NCBI GenBank assembly: GCA_900543325.1
Contig: UQQU01000100.1
Coordinates: 1 to 9,587 of the forward strand
Length of the DNA: 9,587 bases
Source of the DNA: an uncultured Clostridium sp.
GTDB taxonomy: Bacteria > Bacillota > Clostridia > Clostridiales > Clostridiaceae
Direction of reading: 5' to 3'
The notes beneath the pieces are model-generated. The model ran no database searches and was not told where the DNA came from. It worked only from the letters and a program-made list of their open reading frames with translations. The stretch's first letter is position 1; each line of letters opens with the position of its first letter. This document shows positions 1 through 6,620 of this stretch, one piece after another. A program made the position numbers and the translations under genes.

Positions 1-8
1 AAATTCTA

Positions 9-56
9 GGCGAAAATTTCACCGTTTCCGGAAAATAAATATTTCATTTTTTCGCC
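9..56. repeat. GC-richer inverted repeat downstream of rnr
   Basis: Perfect 8-bp arms GGCGAAAA (9-16) and TTTTCGCC (49-56) enclose a second perfect palindrome, TTTCCGGAAA (25-34). The segment is clearly richer in GC than the surrounding DNA and starts about 18 bases beyond the rnr stop codon. It could fold into a long hairpin on either strand. It lacks a clean GC stem followed by a T run in the rnr direction, so it is not a textbook terminator. It may be a dispersed repeat or the end of a mobile element, but I cannot identify the family. Confidence 0.5.
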
Positions 57-77
57 CAATGTAATGCCCAATTTTAT
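54..77. repeat. 12-bp imperfect tandem repeat over the rnr stop codon
   Basis: Two adjacent 12-base units begin with GCCCAAT (54-65 and 66-77) and agree at most positions. The second unit contains the rnr stop codon (74-76). It adjoins the inverted repeat at 9-56. It may be a by-product of an insertion or of replication slippage, but it is short and could be chance. Confidence 0.4.
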
Positions 78-2314
78 TCAAACCCTTCTGAAGCTTCCAT
101 AGCTTCTTCAGTTTCTGGTTTTGTTCCAAACTCTTTCTTAACTTCAGCTATTATTGAAGCTGTTTCTTCACTTGGTAATATTTCTTCTAGATTTTGTTCA
201 CTATCTAATATATCAAAGAATATTTCTCTATTATCAATATCAACCTTAGCACACTTAACTTTTACAGAATCACCTAATCTATAAATCTTTTTATTTCTTT
301 GACCTAAAAGCATTAAATGTTGTTCATCATATATATAGTAATCATCATCTAAATCAGTTATATGAACAAGCCCTTCTATAGTATTTGGAAGTTCAATGAA
401 TATACCAAATGATGTAACTGAAGAAATAATCCCTTCGAACTCTTCTCCAATTCTGTCCATCATATATTCTGCTTTCTTTAGATCATCAACTTCTCTTTCT
501 GCTTCCTCTGCAAGTCTTTCCATTTCTGATGATTGCTTGGCTGCTATATCAACTATTGGTGCTAATCTAGTAGCTCTCTTTTCATCAATCTTACCATTTA
601 AATATTCCTTAATTATTCTATGAATTTGTAAATCAGGATATCTTCTAATTGGTGATGTAAAGTGACAATAGTAAGTTGCTGCTAAACCAAAATGTGATGA
701 GCATTCTGGTGTATACTTTGCCTTCATCATACTTCTTAATAAAAGAGTACTAACTACAGTTTCTTCTTTTTTACCTTTTACCTTCTCTAATACTTCTTGA
801 AGAATTCTTGGATGTATATCTTGTGTTACCTTCATTGTATATCCTAAGTTATAAATAAAATCTCTAAATTTTTCTAACTTCTCTTCATCTGGATTTTCAT
901 GAATTCTATATACAAAAGGTAAGTTAGTCCAGAACATATGCTCAGCAATAGTTTCATTACAAACAAGCATAAACTCTTCTATTATTCTATTAGCTATTTC
1001 TCTTTCATATGGCTTTATATCAATAGGTTTACCATTATCATTTAATATTATTTTAGATTCTTCAAAATCAAAATCTATAGCCCCTCTTTTCATTCTCTTT
1101 TCTCTAAGAATTAAACAAAGCTCTTCCATTGTTTTAAAGTCATCTACTAAATAATCATATTTTTTAATAAGTTCTTCATCTTTATCCCTTAATATCTTAG
1201 TTACATCTGTATAAGTCATTCTTTCAGATGTTTTAATAACAGTTTCAGCTATTTCGTGATCACAAACTTTTCCCTTATTATCAATAGTCATAAAACAACT
1301 TAATGCTAATCTATCAACTTTAGGATTTAGTGAACATATCCCATTAGAAAGTTTCTTTGGAAGCATTGGTATAACTCTATCTATTAAATAAACAGATGTA
1401 CCTCTTTTTAAAGCTTCTTTATCTAGTGGATTCTTTTCTCTTACATAATGTGTAACATCAGCAATATGAACTCCTAGTCTGTATTTACCATTATCTAATT
1501 TTTCTATAGAAACAGCATCATCAAGGTCTTTTGCATCTTCACCATCTATAGTAACCATTCTAAGATCTCTAATATCTTTTCTTCTTTTTATTTCTTTTTC
1601 TTCTATCTCCTCAGAAATTCCATCAGCATAAGCTAAAACCTTTGGTGGAAATTCCTCTGGAAGACCATGCTTCTTAATTATAGTTAAAATATCTAGTCCC
1701 TTTTCTCCTTTTTTACCTAAAACCTCTTTAACTATTCCTTCTGGGCTTCTTCTCTTTTCTGGCCATTTAGTTACTTCTACAATAACTACATCTCCATGTT
1801 TTGCTCCATTTTTATCTTTTTTTGAAACAAATATATCTTGATTTAATCTAGTATCTTCTGGAACTACAAATCCAAAATTTCTACTATCTTCATATACACC
1901 AATTATTCTACTATTTGCCCTTTCAAGTACCTCTACAACTTCTCCTTCTCTTTTCTTACCATTAATATCATCTCTAGTAATTTGTACAAGTACTCTATCA
2001 TTATTCATTGCACCATTAATAAATGAACTTGGAATAAATACGTCTCTTTCCCCTTCTTCTTCTGGTATTAGAAACCCAAATCCTTTTTTATGTGCTTGAA
2101 GTTTACCTTTTATTAATCCTAACTTTTCAGGAACTGCAAACTTATCTTTCTTGGTTCTTACTATTGAACCTTCCAATTCCATTACTTTTAATGCCCTCTT
2201 AAAAGCCTTGTACTCATCTGGATTAATATCAAAAACTGCAACAAGCTCTTGAATATCCATAGGTCTATATGCTTCTTCTTTCATAAAGCTAAGTAATGTT
2301 TCTTTTATTCCCAT
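74..2314 (-). CDS. rnr: Ribonuclease R (3'-5' exoribonuclease, RNB family)
   Basis: Processive 3'-5' exoribonuclease that degrades structured RNA and, in bacteria generally, acts in mRNA decay, rRNA quality control and tmRNA-linked turnover. The product is 746 residues, typical for the family. Order of parts: N-terminal winged helix (about 1-65), two cold-shock OB folds (GFGFLIPEEEGERDVFIP near 78-95; FGFVVPEDTRLNQDIFV near 147-163), RNB catalytic domain (about 253-575) and a C-terminal S1 domain (about 624-702). The RNB metal-site motif TIDGEDAKDLDDAV carries Asp257, 260, 263, 265 and 266, and FTSPIRRYPDL lies near 552-562. The tail is acidic rather than lysine-rich as in E. coli. I chose ATG 2314 because CGGAGG sits 7 bases upstream; an in-frame ATG at 2353 has no such site. 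smpB often follows rnr in Firmicutes, but it is not visible in the 73 bases left. Confidence 0.97.
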   Translation of the reverse strand: MGIKETLLSFMKEEAYRPMDIQELVAVFDINPDEYKAFKRALKVMELEGSIVRTKKDKFAVPEKLGLIKGKLQAHKKGFGFLIPEEEGERDVFIPSSFINGAMNNDRVLVQITRDDINGKKREGEVVEVLERANSRIIGVYEDSRNFGFVVPEDTRLNQDIFVSKKDKNGAKHGDVVIVEVTKWPEKRRSPEGIVKEVLGKKGEKGLDILTIIKKHGLPEEFPPKVLAYADGISEEIEEKEIKRRKDIRDLRMVTIDGEDAKDLDDAVSIEKLDNGKYRLGVHIADVTHYVREKNPLDKEALKRGTSVYLIDRVIPMLPKKLSNGICSLNPKVDRLALSCFMTIDNKGKVCDHEIAETVIKTSERMTYTDVTKILRDKDEELIKKYDYLVDDFKTMEELCLILREKRMKRGAIDFDFEESKIILNDNGKPIDIKPYEREIANRIIEEFMLVCNETIAEHMFWTNLPFVYRIHENPDEEKLEKFRDFIYNLGYTMKVTQDIHPRILQEVLEKVKGKKEETVVSTLLLRSMMKAKYTPECSSHFGLAATYYCHFTSPIRRYPDLQIHRIIKEYLNGKIDEKRATRLAPIVDIAAKQSSEMERLAEEAEREVDDLKKAEYMMDRIGEEFEGIISSVTSFGIFIELPNTIEGLVHITDLDDDYYIYDEQHLMLLGQRNKKIYRLGDSVKVKCAKVDIDNREIFFDILDSEQNLEEILPSEETASIIAEVKKEFGTKPETEEAMEASEGFE

Positions 2315-2321
2315 GTAATTT

Positions 2322-2327
2322 CCTCCG
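2322..2327 (-). promoter_or_regulatory. rnr ribosome binding site
   Basis: CGGAGG on the minus strand, 7 bases before ATG 2314. It decides the start and excludes the 13-residue in-frame extension to 2353. Confidence 0.85.
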
Positions 2328-2360
2328 TTTAAATTATATTTAACCTCATCCAATATTTTC

Positions 2361-2424
2361 TTATACGCACTATTTATTATAGTACCACATGTGAGTTTTT
2401 TTATTCAATAAGTAGTGCTTATAA
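2361..2424. repeat. 18-bp inverted repeat enclosing the rnr promoter
   Basis: Arms at 2361-2378 and 2407-2424 pair over 18 positions, with one mismatch (2366/2419) and one position that would be a G-U wobble in RNA. The core arms are GCACTATTTATT and AATAAGTAGTGC. The 28-base centre also contains the perfect palindrome CACATGTG (2386-2393). One arm overlaps the proposed rnr -10 box and the other overlaps the proposed -35 box, so it may be a regulator site. A transcript crossing it could form a hairpin. Confidence 0.5.
2376..2408 (-). promoter_or_regulatory. Candidate rnr promoter
   Basis: A perfect TATAAT -10 (2376-2381) lies about 62 bases upstream of ATG 2314. The nearest -35-like hexamer is TTGAAT (2403-2408), but the spacer is 21 bases, well over the optimal 17. 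The promoter is therefore weak, activator-dependent or wrongly assigned. The secG terminator upstream means rnr needs its own start. Confidence 0.35.
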
Positions 2425-2555
2425 TATCCTTATTATATTTTATTCAATACCATACCTTTTCAATTCATAATAAATATAATAAACTCCTATATTATATTAT
2501 TTACAAATTTTCGCTTAGTAAAAACAATTAATATAATTTTTCATTAGAAATTCCT

Positions 2556-2588
2556 AAAAAAAATAGATCACCATTCTTTAGTGATCTA
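2556..2588 (-). terminator. Intrinsic terminator after secG
   Basis: A perfect 8-bp stem (TAGATCAC 2581-2588 read on minus, partner 2564-2571) with a 9-base loop is followed by eight T residues (2556-2563). It begins about 10 bases past the secG stop and separates secG from rnr. Confidence 0.93.
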
Positions 2589-2597
2589 CATTATATT

Positions 2598-2828
2598 TTA
2601 AATTATATTTAAAACTACTGTATTTATAGCAAATAAAAGCATTGAAACTATAGTAACTTTAACTAACATCGCTTCTTTAGTCTTTGACTTATTCTTAGTA
2701 AAGAATGTTTCACCCTTGCTACCTTGAACTAACCCGCTTAATGCATCAGCTTTACTTTTTTGCATTAATATTGAAACAACAACTACTAATCCTAAAACCG
2801 CTTCTAAAACAAATAAAAAAGTCTTCAC
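2598..2828 (-). CDS. secG: Preprotein translocase subunit SecG
   Basis: Small inner-membrane subunit that associates with SecYE and stimulates SecA-driven protein export. The product is 76 residues, the usual SecG size. It has two hydrophobic segments (about 3-22 and 54-74) joined by a polar loop. The first helix ends in the typical SILMQKSKADALSG stretch (19-32), followed by QGSKGETFF. I chose the GTG start at 2828 because GGAGG (2836-2840) is 7 bases upstream. The frame stays open to an ATG at 2903, but that start would fall at the -35 box of the promoter found here and would add a non-family N-terminus. The gene has its own promoter and terminator and lies between eno and rnr, an order I recall from other clostridia. 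Confidence 0.93.
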   Translation of the reverse strand: MKTFLFVLEAVLGLVVVVSILMQKSKADALSGLVQGSKGETFFTKNKSKTKEAMLVKVTIVSMLLFAINTVVLNII

Positions 2829-2835
2829 GGTTACA

Positions 2836-2840
2836 CCTCC
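2836..2840 (-). promoter_or_regulatory. secG ribosome binding site
   Basis: GGAGG on minus, 7 bases before GTG 2828. It supports a GTG start over the longer in-frame ATG starts. Confidence 0.8.
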
Positions 2841-2874
2841 CATATTGTACTTTCGTGCATTTTCACTTAATTTT

Positions 2875-2903
2875 ATCATAACATAATACAAATTATATAT
2901 CAA
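2875..2903 (-). promoter_or_regulatory. secG promoter (sigma-A type)
   Basis: TTGATA (2898-2903), a 17-base spacer, then TATGAT (2875-2880) on minus. Each box matches consensus at five of six positions. The predicted transcript start, near 2868, gives a leader of about 40 bases. Confidence 0.7.
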
Positions 2904-3037
2904 GATTATTTACAAATAACTCCATTATTAAATATAATTACTTATGTATTATTATATTTTTATTACTTACTATTTTTATTATAAAATTACCATTGGCTTT
3001 ATTTCTTAATATCTTAATAAAAAAAGTGCATATAATC

Positions 3038-3074
3038 AAAAAAGACTGCGCACATAAGTACAACAGTCTTTTTT
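3038..3074 (-). terminator. Intrinsic terminator after eno, symmetric
   Basis: An 11-bp perfect inverted repeat, AAAAAAGACTG (3038-3048) and CAGTCTTTTTT (3064-3074), with a 15-base loop and a T run on both strands. It lies about 95 bases past the eno stop, so the eno mRNA would have a fairly long 3' untranslated region. Nothing plus-strand is nearby to use the other orientation. Confidence 0.85.
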
Positions 3075-3168
3075 CCTTGCCAAATAGCCTAGTTAAAGCA
3101 CTCTAAAACCTTATATTTTAGTATTACTTTTCATCCAATTTGCTATTTACCAGTTTTATTGTTTTCTT

Positions 3169-4464
3169 TTATTCTTTTATATTGAAGAAAGCTTTCTTTC
3201 CTCTATATTCTGCTACATCATCAAGTTCTTCTGCTATTCTGATTAATTGATTATATTTAGCAACTCTTTCAGATCTTGCAGGAGCACCAGTCTTAATTTG
3301 ACCTGCATTAACAGCAACAACTAAATCTGCTATAGTAGTATCTTCAGTTTCTCCACTTCTATGAGAAATAACTGCTGTGTAACCAGCTCTATTAGCCATT
3401 TCTATAGCATTTAAAGTTTCTGTTAAAGTACCAATTTGATTTAATTTAATAAGAATTGAGTTAGCAACTCCTCTATAAATTCCATCTTCTAATCTTTGAG
3501 TGTTAGTTACAAATAAATCATCACCAACTAATTGAACTCTCTTACCTAATCTATCAGTAAGTAACTTCCAACCTTCCCAGTCTTCTTCTGCCATACCATC
3601 TTCAATTGAGATAATAGGATATTTATTTACCCAGTCTTCAAAGAAATCAACCATTTCAGCTGCAGTTAAAGTCTTTCCTTCATGTTCTAATACATATTTA
3701 CCATCTTTATAATATTCAGATGAAGCAGCATCTATAGCTATGAATATATCTTTTCCTGGTTCATATCCAGCTTTTTTAATTGCTTCTAAAATAACTTCTA
3801 TAGCTTCTGCATTACTCTTTAAGTTTGGTGCAAATCCACCTTCATCTCCAACACCTGTTGAATATCCTTTTTCATTTAAAGTCTTCTTTAAAGCATGATA
3901 AACTTCTGCGCAAGCTTGAACTGCTTTATCAAAGTTATCAAATCCTACAGGCATAACCATAAATTCTTGAAGATCAACTGAATTATCAGCATGTGAACCA
4001 CCATTTATTATATTCATCATTGGAACTGGTAATACTTTTGCATTTACTCCACCTACATATTGATATAAAGGTAATCCTAAATAATTAGCTGCTGCTTGCG
4101 CTACTGCTAAAGAAACACCTAATATAGCATTTGCTCCTAATTTACCTTTGTTATTGCTTCCATCAAGCTCTATTAACATTTTATCAATATATGTTTGATC
4201 GAAAACATTGCATCCTATTAATTCTTCAGCTATTGTATCATTAACATTTTCAACAGCCTTTAAAACACCTTTTCCCATATAATAATCCTTGTTTCCATCT
4301 CTTAATTCAACAGCTTCATAAATACCTGTTGATGCTCCTGATGGCACTGCAGCTCTTCCCATTGTTCCATCTTCTAGATATACTTCTACTTCTACTGTTG
4401 GGAAGCATCTAGAATCTAATATTTGTCTTGCTACAACATCTACAATTTCAACAAAATTTTTCAT
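3169..4464 (-). CDS. eno: Enolase (phosphopyruvate hydratase)
   Basis: Converts 2-phosphoglycerate to phosphoenolpyruvate with Mg2+ in lower glycolysis; cytosolic. The product is 431 residues, normal for the family. Seen along the protein: the substrate loop PSGASTG (41-47), NGGSHADNSVDLQEFM (154-169), GVGDEGGFAPNL (204-215) with general acid/base Glu208, metal ligands Asp245, Glu288 (SIEDGMAEEDWEGW) and Asp315 (LVGDDLFVTN), the signature ILIKLNQIGT with catalytic Lys340, and SHRSGETEDTTIADL (367-381). The N-terminal motif reads DSRCFPTVEVEV where many enolases have DSRGNPTVE; this is away from the catalytic residues. AAGGAGG lies 7 bases before ATG 4464. gpmI, the preceding pathway step, lies about 2.2 kb away with two unrelated genes between. 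Confidence 0.98.
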   Translation of the reverse strand: MKNFVEIVDVVARQILDSRCFPTVEVEVYLEDGTMGRAAVPSGASTGIYEAVELRDGNKDYYMGKGVLKAVENVNDTIAEELIGCNVFDQTYIDKMLIELDGSNNKGKLGANAILGVSLAVAQAAANYLGLPLYQYVGGVNAKVLPVPMMNIINGGSHADNSVDLQEFMVMPVGFDNFDKAVQACAEVYHALKKTLNEKGYSTGVGDEGGFAPNLKSNAEAIEVILEAIKKAGYEPGKDIFIAIDAASSEYYKDGKYVLEHEGKTLTAAEMVDFFEDWVNKYPIISIEDGMAEEDWEGWKLLTDRLGKRVQLVGDDLFVTNTQRLEDGIYRGVANSILIKLNQIGTLTETLNAIEMANRAGYTAVISHRSGETEDTTIADLVVAVNAGQIKTGAPARSERVAKYNQLIRIAEELDDVAEYRGKKAFFNIKE

Positions 4465-4514
4465 TTCATATCCTCCTTGTTTTTAACATTAAATGAAATA
4501 TTTTATTCCAAACT

Positions 4515-4542
4515 CTAATATCTACCCATTTATTTTTTACAA
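4515..4542 (-). promoter_or_regulatory. Weak candidate eno promoter
   Basis: TTGTAA (4537-4542), a 16-base spacer, then TATTAG (4515-4520) on minus, about 45 bases before the ribosome binding site. Neither box is close to perfect. An eno promoter is needed because the kinase terminator lies upstream. The -35 box falls inside the 10-codon ORF at 4530-4562. Confidence 0.3.
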
Positions 4543-4562
4543 CAGAAAGAAATAATATTCAT
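4530..4562 (-). pseudogene. 10-codon ORF with sequestered Shine-Dalgarno (possible IS200-type tnpA remnant)
   Basis: ATG at 4562 is preceded at 7 bases by a perfect GGAGG (4570-4574) and runs for 10 codons (MNIISFCCKK) to a stop at 4530. The ribosome site lies in the 3' arm of a hairpin (4570-4594). IS200-family tnpA leaders are known to hide the ribosome site in just such a hairpin behind a subterminal stem-loop, which is also present here (4597-4625). I infer a decayed left end and first codons of such an element. It could instead be a leader peptide. The peptide itself matches nothing I recognise. Confidence 0.35.
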
Positions 4563-4567
4563 AAGTG

Positions 4568-4632
4568 AGCCTCCAAATTTTAATTTGGTTAGGCGAACTT
4601 ACTCCTACGAGCAAATGCGAGTAGGAGTTTCC
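4568..4632 (-). repeat. Two-hairpin element between kinase gene and eno
   Basis: Read on minus: first an 8-bp stem ACTCCTAC/GTAGGAGT (pairing 4621-4628 with 4597-4604), then a second hairpin, CCAAAT paired with ATTTGG extended by GCCT/AGGC, whose 3' arm contains the GGAGG of the short ORF. The GC content is well above the flanks and the segment abuts the kinase terminator. The layout resembles the 5' end of IS200/IS605-family elements. Confidence 0.45.
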
Positions 4633-4633
4633 T

Positions 4634-4702
4634 AAAAAAAATATAAAAGTCAAAAGCTTAATAATATAATTCATATTACTTCTTAGCTCTTGACTCTTAT
4701 AT
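4634..4702 (-). terminator. Intrinsic terminator after the kinase-like gene
   Basis: A long imperfect stem (4672-4702 with 4641-4667), including several positions that pair as G-U in RNA, is followed by eight T residues (4634-4641). It starts about 17 bases past the stop at 4720. Confidence 0.88.
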
Positions 4703-4719
4703 TTAAACACCTAATTATC

Positions 4720-5304
4720 TTAATATTCCTTTGCATAATATTGATTAATTTTCTGCTCCCATTCCGAAGCCCTTCTTTTATCTATTATATAAATTCCTCT
4801 TAAAAACTCCTCTAAAACATCTATTCCATCAAGACCTTTCATTAAATGCCTTGGATAATCGACCTTTCGTCTATAGCATTGCTTTGGATCAATAACCTTT
4901 AATCTCTCATTCTTATCAACATATATATCTCTACATCTTGCATCCAATTTGGTAAACTTTAAAGACTTAAATTCATTAATTAATCTGTATAAATTATATA
5001 TAAGTTGCTGACTTAATCCATTTTCTTTGATATAGTCATCTAATCTTTTACCATTAACCATATCTCTTAATATATAATAATCTCCGTTTTTATATATCCT
5101 AGGAAAATATTTAGATTTTTTTACTTTATATAATATATCAGCTTCACTTTTACAAACATTTTTGTCTGTAAATATTTTTATAGCTCTATTACCAGGTACT
5201 TCATAAACAATTCCATTATGTCCCTCACCTAATAACTTAGCGTCTTTAAATAGACTTTCTATATCCTTATCGAAATCCGCTGAGTATGCATATGTTCTAG
5301 CCAT
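4720..5304 (-). CDS. Minimal protein kinase-like protein
   Basis: Small, probably cytosolic protein of 194 residues with the core of a eukaryotic-type kinase fold. Seen: glycine-rich loop LGEGHNGIVYEV (25-36), Lys43 in AIKIF as the usual ATP-binding lysine, Glu54 as its likely salt-bridge partner, a hinge-like YYILRDMVNG (76-85), a catalytic-loop equivalent LDARCRDIYVD (120-130) with Asp121, and a metal-binding Asp139 in VIDPK replacing DFG. Against the usual HRDLKPEN, His-Arg becomes Lys-Leu, Lys becomes Arg and Asn becomes Asp. The C-lobe is very short and I see no APE motif. It recalls small Firmicute putative Ser/Thr kinases of the YrzF type, but its substrate is unknown and it might phosphorylate a small molecule or be inactive. 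AAGGTAGG precedes ATG 5304 by about 5 bases. It appears monocistronic. Confidence 0.75.
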   Translation of the reverse strand: MARTYAYSADFDKDIESLFKDAKLLGEGHNGIVYEVPGNRAIKIFTDKNVCKSEADILYKVKKSKYFPRIYKNGDYYILRDMVNGKRLDDYIKENGLSQQLIYNLYRLINEFKSLKFTKLDARCRDIYVDKNERLKVIDPKQCYRRKVDYPRHLMKGLDGIDVLEEFLRGIYIIDKRRASEWEQKINQYYAKEY

Positions 5305-5333
5305 TATAACCTACCTTAATTAATATTTGTACT

Positions 5334-5362
5334 ATTATATTAATTACAATATGGATTTATAA
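5334..5362 (-). promoter_or_regulatory. Candidate promoter of the kinase-like gene
   Basis: TTATAA (5357-5362), a 17-base spacer, then a perfect TATAAT (5334-5339) on minus. The predicted start near 5327 gives a leader of about 23 bases. The region is AT-rich, so chance boxes are common. Confidence 0.45.
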
Positions 5363-5493
5363 CAACTATAAATCATAATTGACTATAATTTTTAAAACGT
5401 CATAGATTAGTCACTATTACTGATTTTTTATCAGTTTATTTCTTAATTTATACCGTGATTTTTTACAGTAACTTTGATCCTATATATTTTTTC

Positions 5494-5544
5494 AAAAAAT
5501 AAACCGTATGGCTGATATATTACTAATCTACCATACAGTTTATT
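5494..5544 (-). terminator. Intrinsic terminator after degV
   Basis: A 14-bp stem (5531-5544 with 5498-5511), with one G-U position and a 19-base loop, begins about 7 bases past the stop. Read on minus, it ends in a T-rich tract. The same stem reads as A-rich/T-rich in the other direction. Confidence 0.85.
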
Positions 5545-5551
5545 TTTATAT

Positions 5552-6418
5552 TTATCTATTTTTACCTAAGAATATAGCTGCTAAAACTCCTGGCCCTGCA
5601 TGTGCTCCAACAACATTACCAACATAATTTATAATTACATCTTTAAATTTAACTTCTTGTAATATTATATTTCTTAATGCTTCAGCCTCTTCTAAACAAT
5701 CTCCATGACATATATATAATACTTCGTTTTCAGTTTCTACAGCTCTTTCTTTTACTTCATTAGCTAAAAATCTTAATGCTTTCTTTTTACCTTTTATTTT
5801 TTCTCCTTGTACTAGCTTTCCTTCATCATCTAGATATGCAGATGGCTTAATATTTAAAAGGCTTCCAATAGTAGCTGTTGCACCTGATATACGTCCACCT
5901 CTTTTTAAATGATTTAAATCATCTATTAATATTGAATGTATTACTTTTCTTTTATTTTCTTCAAGCCATTCTACTATTTCATCTATACTTGCTCCATTAT
6001 CTCTCATTTCACAAGCTTTTAAAACTAATAACCCTTGTCCCATTGAAACACTTGAAGAGTCAACTAATTCAATTTTTGCTTCTGGATATTCTTCAATTAA
6101 ATTATTTCTTGCTATATTTGCGCTATTAAATGTACCACTTAAGCTTGATGATATTGATATATAAATTATTGAATCCCCATTTTTTATATATTTAGTAAAC
6201 TCCTCTTCAAAATCATGAGCATTTATTTGAGATGTTGTAGGTGTAGCCCCATGTCTCATCTTATTATAAAACTCCTCATAACTTAAAGATTTTCCTAAAT
6301 CATCTTTTATAGCTTGTCCTTCTAAGTTTAATATTAATGAAAGTAAAGCTATATTATTTTTATCTATATATTCTCTTTTTAAATCACATGCTGAATCTGT
6401 TATTATTTTTATTCCCAT
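5552..6418 (-). CDS. DegV family fatty-acid-binding protein (FakB-like)
   Basis: DegV proteins bind one long-chain fatty acid; those called FakB present it to the kinase FakA, which makes acyl-phosphate for phospholipid synthesis. The product is 288 residues, typical for the family. Seen: N-terminal ITDSACDL (5-12), the binding motif TPTTSQINAHDF (59-70) whose Thr-Ser holds the carboxylate in known structures, SISSSLSGTFNSA (88-100), DSSSVSMGQG (120-129), LNHLKRGGRISG (168-179), LLNIKP (187-192) and the C-terminal GAHAGPG (271-277). GGAGG lies 10 bases before ATG 6418, slightly long; no in-frame alternative is better. No fakA-like gene is in the window. The promoter is a perfect consensus with a FabT-like palindrome beside it, which fits a lipid role. 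Whether it is a true FakB is inference. Confidence 0.93.
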   Translation of the reverse strand: MGIKIITDSACDLKREYIDKNNIALLSLILNLEGQAIKDDLGKSLSYEEFYNKMRHGATPTTSQINAHDFEEEFTKYIKNGDSIIYISISSSLSGTFNSANIARNNLIEEYPEAKIELVDSSSVSMGQGLLVLKACEMRDNGASIDEIVEWLEENKRKVIHSILIDDLNHLKRGGRISGATATIGSLLNIKPSAYLDDEGKLVQGEKIKGKKKALRFLANEVKERAVETENEVLYICHGDCLEEAEALRNIILQEVKFKDVIINYVGNVVGAHAGPGVLAAIFLGKNR

Positions 6419-6472
6419 CTTGTTTCATCCTCCACTAACTTTATAATAGTTGTGTTTTTGTATTGTAAGGAA

Positions 6473-6501
6473 ATTATATATGTAAATATTAATATTGTCA
6501 A
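6473..6501 (-). promoter_or_regulatory. degV promoter, perfect sigma-A consensus
   Basis: TTGACA (6496-6501), 17 bases, then TATAAT (6473-6478) on minus. Both boxes and the spacing are ideal. The predicted start near 6466 gives a leader of about 48 bases. So strong a promoter suggests high expression or control by a repressor. Confidence 0.88.
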
Positions 6502-6522
6502 ATGTTTTGACTTTCAAACATT
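6501..6522. promoter_or_regulatory. Palindromic operator candidate, FabT-like, at degV promoter
   Basis: TTTGA and TCAAA (6506-6510 and 6514-6518), separated by CTT, lie inside longer arms AATGTTT/AAACATT (6501-6507 and 6516-6522). The outer end touches the -35 box. TTTGA-N3-TCAAA closely resembles the palindrome I recall for FabT, the MarR-family repressor of fatty acid synthesis in streptococci. That a FabT-type protein acts here is inference. Confidence 0.45.
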
Positions 6523-6546
6523 GTGTAATTCAAATTTCATTTCATA

Positions 6547-6587
6547 TTACTTAAAAAATTTATATTAATTTTACTTATATTAAGTAA
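6547..6587. repeat. Weak inverted repeat between degV and gpmI
   Basis: TTACTTAA (6547-6554) and TTAAGTAA (6580-6587) are perfect 8-bp arms 25 bases apart, just beyond the gpmI terminator. The arms are almost pure A/T, so this may be chance. Confidence 0.25.
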
Positions 6588-6588
6588 C

Positions 6589-6611
6589 AAAAAGAGAGGG
6601 GTAACCCTCTC
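6589..6611 (-). terminator. Intrinsic terminator after gpmI
   Basis: GC-rich 7-bp stem GAGAGGG/CCCTCTC (6605-6611 with 6594-6600) with a 4-base loop, followed by five T residues (6589-6593). It begins about 9 bases past the gpmI stop. Confidence 0.93.
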
Positions 6612-6620
6612 CTTATAATA

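Larger units (their letters stand above)
2829..3168. other. secG-eno intergenic region, 340 bases
   Basis: Very AT-rich. It holds the secG leader and promoter (2875-2903) and the eno terminator (3038-3074). I see no convincing gene or RNA in the remaining parts (2904-3037 and 3075-3168). Confidence 0.7.

Noticed and set aside
396..623. Plus-strand open frame of 75 codons inside rnr
   Set aside because: It is antisense to the highly conserved RNB/S1 region of rnr, with a Ser-rich low-complexity product and no ribosome site; a shadow frame.
2829..2903. N-terminal extension of SecG to ATG 2903
   Set aside because: The extension crosses the secG promoter boxes and would give an atypical polar N-terminus; GTG 2828 has a ribosome site and gives family length.
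5410..5440. Small hairpin ACTGAT-loop-ATCAGT upstream of the kinase-like gene
   Set aside because: A short six-base-pair A/T-rich stem with no link to a gene end; it is likely chance in DNA of this composition.
5878..6129. Plus-strand open frame of 83 codons inside degV
   Set aside because: The Leu/His/Tyr-rich translation is what antisense reading of AT-rich coding DNA gives; it has no ribosome site and overlaps degV fully.
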